From contig CALXOV010000039.1 in assembly GCA_944390105.1 (NCBI GenBank), positions 1-64,000 of the forward strand: a stretch of DNA of 64,000 bases, in the 5' to 3' direction. Under the pieces are notes generated by a model, which saw only the letters and a program-made list of their open reading frames with translations, had not been told where the DNA came from and did not search any database. A program made the translations under genes and the position numbers. Source of the DNA: an uncultured Succinivibrionaceae bacterium. Lineage in GTDB: Bacteria; Pseudomonadota; Gammaproteobacteria; Enterobacterales; Succinivibrionaceae. Numbering within the stretch: the first letter of the stretch is position 1; each line of letters begins with the position of its first letter. Positions 60,300-64,000 of the stretch are shown piece by piece.

Positions 60300-60566
60300 T
60301 TGGAAGAAAGAAATCCCCTTGTCCGCCATGAGTTTGAGCTTGGAGATCTGCACCGACGTGTAGAAAGACTTGAGCGCAAATCAGGCAATGGCTTATGGGA
60401 TAATTTCTGTATCCTTAATTTATCAAGTCTGTATGCTATTATCGCTTATACAGCTTTGAAGTATATGGAACAAGGCGGCCTTTCGGCGCTGCAGCTTGCT
60501 GTGTCAGTATGCGGCATAGTGAGTACGCTCGCTGGGGCAATTACCTGTGTTTTGATAAAAGACTAA
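60300..60566 (+). CDS. 88-aa coiled-coil/two-TM protein
   Basis: From TTG 60300 (GAGGAG upstream, spacing 6-7): a charged helix (about 5-30, VRHEFELGDLHRRVERLERK) and two TM segments (about 36-55 and 62-84). Same layout as the protein at 58066 and again followed by a tiny TM peptide, so the pair seems to be a recurring unit. Confidence 0.55.
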   Translation: MEERNPLVRHEFELGDLHRRVERLERKSGNGLWDNFCILNLSSLYAIIAYTALKYMEQGGLSALQLAVSVCGIVSTLAGAITCVLIKD

Positions 60567-60577
60567 GGAGATCTTCG

Positions 60578-60679
60578 ATGGAACTTGTTGAAAACTCCGG
60601 CTTATATTTAGGCATAATGGTGGTCGTAAGTTTAGCTGCAGCAGTAGCTATTATTTATTGTGGCACCAGAAAGAAATAA
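60578..60679 (+). CDS. 33-aa single-TM peptide
   Basis: MELVENSGLYLGIMVVVSLA then AAVAIIYCGTRKK. One TM segment and a basic tail; AAGGAG lies eight bases upstream of the ATG. Paired with the preceding gene. Confidence 0.55.
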   Translation: MELVENSGLYLGIMVVVSLAAAVAIIYCGTRKK

Positions 60680-60764
60680 AAGCCGACAATAGTTCACTCC
60701 ACTTCTTCTTTTTCTTTTTAAACTCCATTTAGAGAGCTTTAATTAGCTCTTAATCAACAAACTC

Positions 60765-60838
60765 TGCCGGGCAGGCGCATCTACCCGGCACGGGTGACAT
60801 GCGTTTATCTCGGCATTTTTATCCATTCAGGAGAACGC
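60765..60838 (+). promoter_or_regulatory. leader G: SD-sequestering structure
   Basis: TGCCGGG/CCCGGCA hairpin (60765-60771, 60784-60790), then GCGTTTATCTC (60801-60811), which can pair with GAGAACGC (60831-60838) across the ribosome site AGGAGA. Upstream GGCGCAT may pair with ATGCGTT as the competing partner. Confidence 0.5.
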
Positions 60839-60839
60839 T

Positions 60840-61418
60840 ATGTTAAACGCTAATGATTTTAAGCTGATTAAATTCGTCCAGGAAATGTTTGCCGGCATCG
60901 GCAGCACGCCTAAAGTCAATTGGGGCATCGGTTATATTAACTTTTGCGCCAGTACGTGCTCAGATGTTTTTTCTGAGTGCTGTGACGAGCAGGACAGTTC
61001 TATCAGCTTGAGTTTGAAGCTTGACAACAGTTTGAGCAGGAAAGGGCAGCATAATGAACTGCGGATTTCGGATTTGGCGGTAAGTGCATCTTGCGAGATT
61101 TACGACACCACTTACTTCCCGTATTGGGAAAATCCCGATCTGCAGGACTTAGTGCCTGAGCCTGTTATTCAGGTCATAACTGAAAAAGCTGAATGCTTTA
61201 AAGGAACCGACACTGAGGCGTTTATGCTGGATGATGTACTCAGCATTAACTTCGGCCGCGAGGCCGCTTGCGCCTTAGCTCAGCTCTTTGAACAGCAAAG
61301 CGAAAAGAACTGCTGGACAACCTTCTGCTCCTGCGGTCTTTACAGCGAAGATGTTGCAGAAACTTATCTGCGCCATCTGAGCCGGTTTAAAGCACGCGGC
61401 ACCAACTCAGCAGCTTAA
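60840..61418 (+). CDS. hypothetical protein, 192 aa
   Basis: Not recognised. Soluble, acidic, Cys-rich (including CASTCSDVFSECCDEQD and WTTFCSCGLYSED). No signal peptide. Controlled by leader G. Patterned Cys may bind metal, but no known zinc-finger spacing is clear. Confidence 0.5.
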   Translation: MLNANDFKLIKFVQEMFAGIGSTPKVNWGIGYINFCASTCSDVFSECCDEQDSSISLSLKLDNSLSRKGQHNELRISDLAVSASCEIYDTTYFPYWENPDLQDLVPEPVIQVITEKAECFKGTDTEAFMLDDVLSINFGREAACALAQLFEQQSEKNCWTTFCSCGLYSEDVAETYLRHLSRFKARGTNSAA

Positions 61419-61461
61419 ACTTTGGCAGCAGTAAATCACTGCCTAATTTTTCATTCCCCTT

Positions 61462-61526
61462 ACCGGGTATTTCTTCCCGGCAAGGGCAAGGAGTACTCGG
61501 TTTTTCTTTAATTACAGGAGTACTCC
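61462..61526 (+). promoter_or_regulatory. leader H: switchable SD-sequestering structure
   Basis: ACCGGGTATT (61462-61471) folds with TTCTTCCCGG locally or with GAGTACTCGGT; GGAGTACTCGG (61490-61500) alternatively pairs with AGGAGTACTCC (61516-61526), which contains the ribosome site and touches the ATG at 61527. Confidence 0.6.
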
Positions 61527-62027
61527 ATGAATCAGTCTGAAATTATCAGCGCAGCCAAAGCCTGTCTGAACCACGGCAAAGCCAATATTTGCTCTTTAGA
61601 GATGGATGACGTCTTTTCAGAACACATCGACTCTGAGCTTATTAAGGCGATTGCCGAATGGCAGTTTGTACGCGGTACGCTTGATGTCCTGCTTACGCAG
61701 GCAGATCATGCCCTTGCGGGGTATGCCCTGCGCATCCGGGCAGCGGTGCGTTGTGAAGCTGACGGATCTATGTGTTTTGAAGATGGAGATGCCTTAATGG
61801 CAGATCTTTCAGAGCGCGGCGATCTTAGCGTACAGCTGCTGCATGGTGAGGATGTGCTGTTTGATTCCCAAAAGGATGAGAGCGCCTTCTTTGCAGGCAT
61901 TAACTGGCTGAGCTGGGAGAGTCTTGAAGATTGTTTAGGACGCGACGGAAAGCGCTTATTGGCACGATTCAAGAAAGACTGCTGCAGTATCATTGATGCG
62001 GCGCAGACGTTAAGTCAGTTTTGCTGA
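61527..62027 (+). CDS. hypothetical protein, 166 aa
   Basis: Not recognised. Soluble acidic alpha/beta protein (VRCEADGSMCFEDGDALMADLSERGDLSVQLLHGEDVLFDSQ). Related in composition and regulation to the 60840 product, and may belong to the same type. Start fixed by leader H. Confidence 0.5.
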   Translation: MNQSEIISAAKACLNHGKANICSLEMDDVFSEHIDSELIKAIAEWQFVRGTLDVLLTQADHALAGYALRIRAAVRCEADGSMCFEDGDALMADLSERGDLSVQLLHGEDVLFDSQKDESAFFAGINWLSWESLEDCLGRDGKRLLARFKKDCCSIIDAAQTLSQFC

Positions 62028-62170
62028 GCTAAATTGCCTTGCCGCCCATGCGGCCTGGCGATTATGTTGCTGCCGTTTTCAGGGGCCATACAGCGTTATG
62101 CTGCATGACCTCTTTTGATGGCAGTATGTCTGTTTCCCGATTGCCCAAAGAATCAAGAGCAGTTTATATG

Positions 62171-62243
62171 GCAGCTCCTTAACTGGAGCTGCAACCGCCG
62201 CCGCGCTTGAAAGCCGAGCCCGGCGGGGTTACAGTTTCAGCAT
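62171..62243 (+). promoter_or_regulatory. leader I: structured leader of the second NrdD-tail-like gene
   Basis: GCAGCTCC/GGAGCTGC (62171-62178, 62185-62192) and CCGCCG/CGGCGG (about 62196-62226) form two hairpins ahead of AGGAGATTGCC and ATG 62258. The SD-masking partner is less clear than in leaders A-H. Confidence 0.4.
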
Positions 62244-62257
62244 TTTAGGAGATTGCC

Positions 62258-62485
62258 ATGACTTACTATAATCATTTGTACGTTGATCCGAAAACCGGCT
62301 TAGTTGGTGAAGGCGTTAAGTTTGAGCGTGTCAGAAGGATCACCGGCTATTTAGTCGGAACCCTGGACCGTTTCAATAACGCCAAAAAAGCAGAGGTTGA
62401 AGATCGAGTGAAACATCTGCATGTGAGCAAGCCGCAGCCGCCTATTGAACAGCCGGTGCCGCAGCTTCATGAACATGCAGCTTAA
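62258..62485 (+). CDS. 75-aa protein resembling the glycyl-radical tail of NrdD, paralogue
   Basis: The first 57 residues parallel the protein at 58675: TYYNHLYVDPKTGLVGEG, FERVRRITGYLVG, LDRFNNAKKAEVEDRVKHL, with the candidate radical Gly in the same place. It adds an 18-residue Pro/Gln/His tail (QPPIEQPVPQLHEH). Two diverged copies in 3.6 kb, both under structured leaders, suggest a maintained function. Alternative: a small regulatory protein that only resembles NrdD. AGGAGA precedes the start. Confidence 0.5.
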   Translation: MTYYNHLYVDPKTGLVGEGVKFERVRRITGYLVGTLDRFNNAKKAEVEDRVKHLHVSKPQPPIEQPVPQLHEHAA

Positions 62486-62680
62486 TCTTTTTATACAGGC
62501 GTTTTACTTTATGTAGAGCGCCTTTTTTTTATTTCCGCAAGCGCCACCGGAAGCTCTGCACATAGATCATCGAATGGCAGTTCTTTGCCTGTGTCATAAA
62601 ATTTATTTGCTCATACAGTTGTCATTTTAACTCCGGTGTCTTAATATCAACAATAGTGATGTTTTTTAGGTAAGAATATA
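62486..62680. other. intergenic region
   Basis: No gene. Right after the stop, AGGCGTTTTACTTTATGTAGAGCGCCTTTTTTT (62497-62529) is a hairpin (AGGCG/CGCCT) with a T-run: a good plus-strand terminator that ends the small-gene run. Confidence 0.7.
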
Positions 62681-63064
62681 ATGGTAGAACTGCAAGCTGA
62701 AGACATATTGCGCATAGCCGGATTCATGGGATGCGACCAAGCTGAATTTGCCGCTAAGCTAGGGATTTCCAAAGCCTATATGTCACGCATTATTAACGGC
62801 AAAGATCCTTTGACTTCTTCTATTGTTGACAAAACTATGCGGCTGGTGGAGCAGTTTATCAAAGACCATCCGGAAGACAAGATCACGCAGACTATATGCG
62901 ATCTCAGCTATAAGAATATGCCTAAAGAAAAAACCTTGTCCATGAGATGGCTGCGCAGACTGTGGGCTGACTATACAGAGGAAGATCTCAAGATTTTAAG
63001 CCAGCGCCGCAGAAGCTATGTGCATGAGATGAATAAGGCAAAGCAAAAGACAGAGGCATCTTAA
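62681..63064 (+). CDS. XRE/Cro-CI-type regulator, 127 aa
   Basis: An N-terminal helix-turn-helix (about 8-55: DILRIAGFMGCDQAEFAAKLGISKAYMSRIINGKDPLTSSIVDKTMRLVEQFI) of the XRE family, followed by a basic C-terminal region (about 75-125) that may add DNA or protein contacts. It lies 25 bp ahead of the DNA methyltransferase gene and, like controller proteins of restriction-modification systems, may regulate it. ATG preceded by a weak ribosome site (TTAGGTAAG). Confidence 0.75.
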   Translation: MVELQAEDILRIAGFMGCDQAEFAAKLGISKAYMSRIINGKDPLTSSIVDKTMRLVEQFIKDHPEDKITQTICDLSYKNMPKEKTLSMRWLRRLWADYTEEDLKILSQRRRSYVHEMNKAKQKTEAS

Positions 63065-63089
63065 CCATTAGCAGTTAAGGAAAAACTAT

Positions 63090-64000
63090 ATGTCAGCATT
63101 AAATGATTTAGTAAAACAAATAGCAAATCCAGAATTGCGAAACAAGATACAAGATGAAATTTCAAAGCTGGTAAAGCAGAAGAAATTTGGTTTAGTTTTT
63201 GAAGAACATCTTCCTGAAACCACAGTGCTGTATGACATACCGGTAAAAGCAGGTGCCTACGTTAGTCTTAAATCTAAATCAAGCTCTATGCTCTATAAGG
63301 TACTTCAGATTGTAGAAGATAAAGCAAAATGCGCCGATACCGTGGAGGGGGGAATACATGAGTTTAGTGTTAGTGAGCTTGTCACTACAGCAAAGCTTGG
63401 TGAACCAATTTACCCATATTTAAAGAAAATCGACGAGTGCTGCAATGCTCCTGACAGTCCTTTGTGGCACACCTTAATAGAAGCAGAAAACTATCATGCA
63501 CTGCAGCTTTTAGTATATCTATATTCAGGAAAAGTTGATTGCATCTATATAGACCCGCCTTATAACACAGGAGCAAAGGACTGGAAGTACAACAACGATT
63601 ATGTTGACAGCAATGATGCCTATCGGCATAGCAAATGGCTGTCCATGATGAAAAGAAGATTGGAACTTGCTAAAAAACTATTAAATCCGAAAGATTCAGT
63701 TCTTATTATAACCATTGATGAAAAAGAATATTTGCACTTAGGATGCTTAATAGAAGATCTTTTTGCGAGTGCAAATATTCAAATGGTAAGTACCTGTATT
63801 AATCCCAAGGGATCTCCTAGGACAAATGCATTTTATAGAACAGATGAATACATTTATTTTATAAAAATAGGAGATTCTGCGCCTGTCCCCCTTCCCTTAA
63901 ACAATGAATGGCTGGGAAACATAGCTAATACCAATAAAGGTAAACCACAATGGGCCACACTTTTAAGAGGTGGAACTAATAGCTATAGAAAAGATAGACC
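63090..64000 (+). CDS. type III-like DNA (adenine-N6/cytosine-N4) methyltransferase, partial
   Basis: The frame starts at ATG 63090 (AAGGAAAAA upstream) and is open to the window end (303 codons). The N-terminal 100 residues are an accessory region; then EAENYHALQLLVYLYSGKVDCIYIDPPYNTGAKDWKYNND carries the catalytic motif IV D-P-P-Y (about residue 154), typical of beta-class Mod subunits of type III systems and their relatives. Motif X-like LLNPKDSVLIITIDEKEYLHLG follows. A restriction subunit or defence partner gene would be expected beyond 64000; it cannot be seen here. Possibly part of a defence island or of an anti-restriction strategy of the element. Confidence 0.85.
   Translation, partial: MSALNDLVKQIANPELRNKIQDEISKLVKQKKFGLVFEEHLPETTVLYDIPVKAGAYVSLKSKSSSMLYKVLQIVEDKAKCADTVEGGIHEFSVSELVTTAKLGEPIYPYLKKIDECCNAPDSPLWHTLIEAENYHALQLLVYLYSGKVDCIYIDPPYNTGAKDWKYNNDYVDSNDAYRHSKWLSMMKRRLELAKKLLNPKDSVLIITIDEKEYLHLGCLIEDLFASANIQMVSTCINPKGSPRTNAFYRTDEYIYFIKIGDSAPVPLPLNNEWLGNIANTNKGKPQWATLLRGGTNSYRKDR

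Overview
The window looks like the genome of a Gram-negative, anaerobic or gut-type proteobacterium. It encodes an anaerobic sulfatase-maturating radical SAM enzyme, TauE-type and Na+/solute transporters, periplasmic DsbA-like proteins, an inverse-autotransporter (intimin/invasin type) adhesin and an H-NS-like protein. The genus cannot be fixed from the sequence alone. No rRNA, tRNA or CRISPR array was seen.

Region 1 (1-21.3 kb) reads as chromosome. It starts with an AT-rich galactofuranose cluster: a GlfT2-like glycosyltransferase and a broken UDP-galactopyranose mutase that runs into a truncated pentulose-phosphate epimerase. A long minus-strand catabolic cluster follows (15.2 down to 2.7 kb): small membrane protein and Na+/solute symporter, 3-hydroxyacyl-CoA dehydrogenase, CoA-transferase, SDR, thiolase, acyl-CoA ligase, glycerate kinase, and CdaR- and GntR-type regulators. 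This cluster carries four or more homopolymer frameshifts and three in-frame TAG codons, so it appears to be decaying (or recoded, or poorly assembled). Next is an intact sulfated-compound module: anSME, SSS symporter and a leaderless sulfatase, with a divergent TauE exporter.

Region 2 (about 21.3-43.9 kb) is a plasmid-like or integrative element. It holds a winged-helix candidate replication protein preceded by a structured minus-strand RNA candidate, a 98-bp-period repeat array, many unknown genes in tight operons, a five-gene secreted/DsbA-like operon, a RecT/Bet annealing protein, ParA and ParB, a UvrD-like helicase and a HigBA toxin-antitoxin pair. An intact IscB nuclease with its omega RNA sits inside it, and a second, orphan omega RNA copy lies 3.9 kb downstream.

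Region 3 (44-57 kb) is the most striking. A 2715-residue inverse-autotransporter adhesin ends in an AT-rich domain fused through a short site encoding Y-T-G-T-I. Downstream lie six complete silent alternative C-terminal domains and one remnant, in both orientations. Each complete one opens in frame with the same site (consensus TATACAGGKACYRTA), and most lack a start codon. An H-NS-like protein and a tyrosine recombinase follow directly. I read this as a shufflon-like DNA inversion system that swaps the tip of a giant surface adhesin.

Region 4 (57-64 kb) is a run of very small genes, many encoding single-TM or coiled-coil proteins. At least seven of them are preceded by a distinct leader in which one segment can pair either with an upstream segment or with the Shine-Dalgarno. 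Two genes encode mini-proteins resembling the glycyl-radical tail of class III ribonucleotide reductase. The window ends inside a DNA methyltransferase gene.
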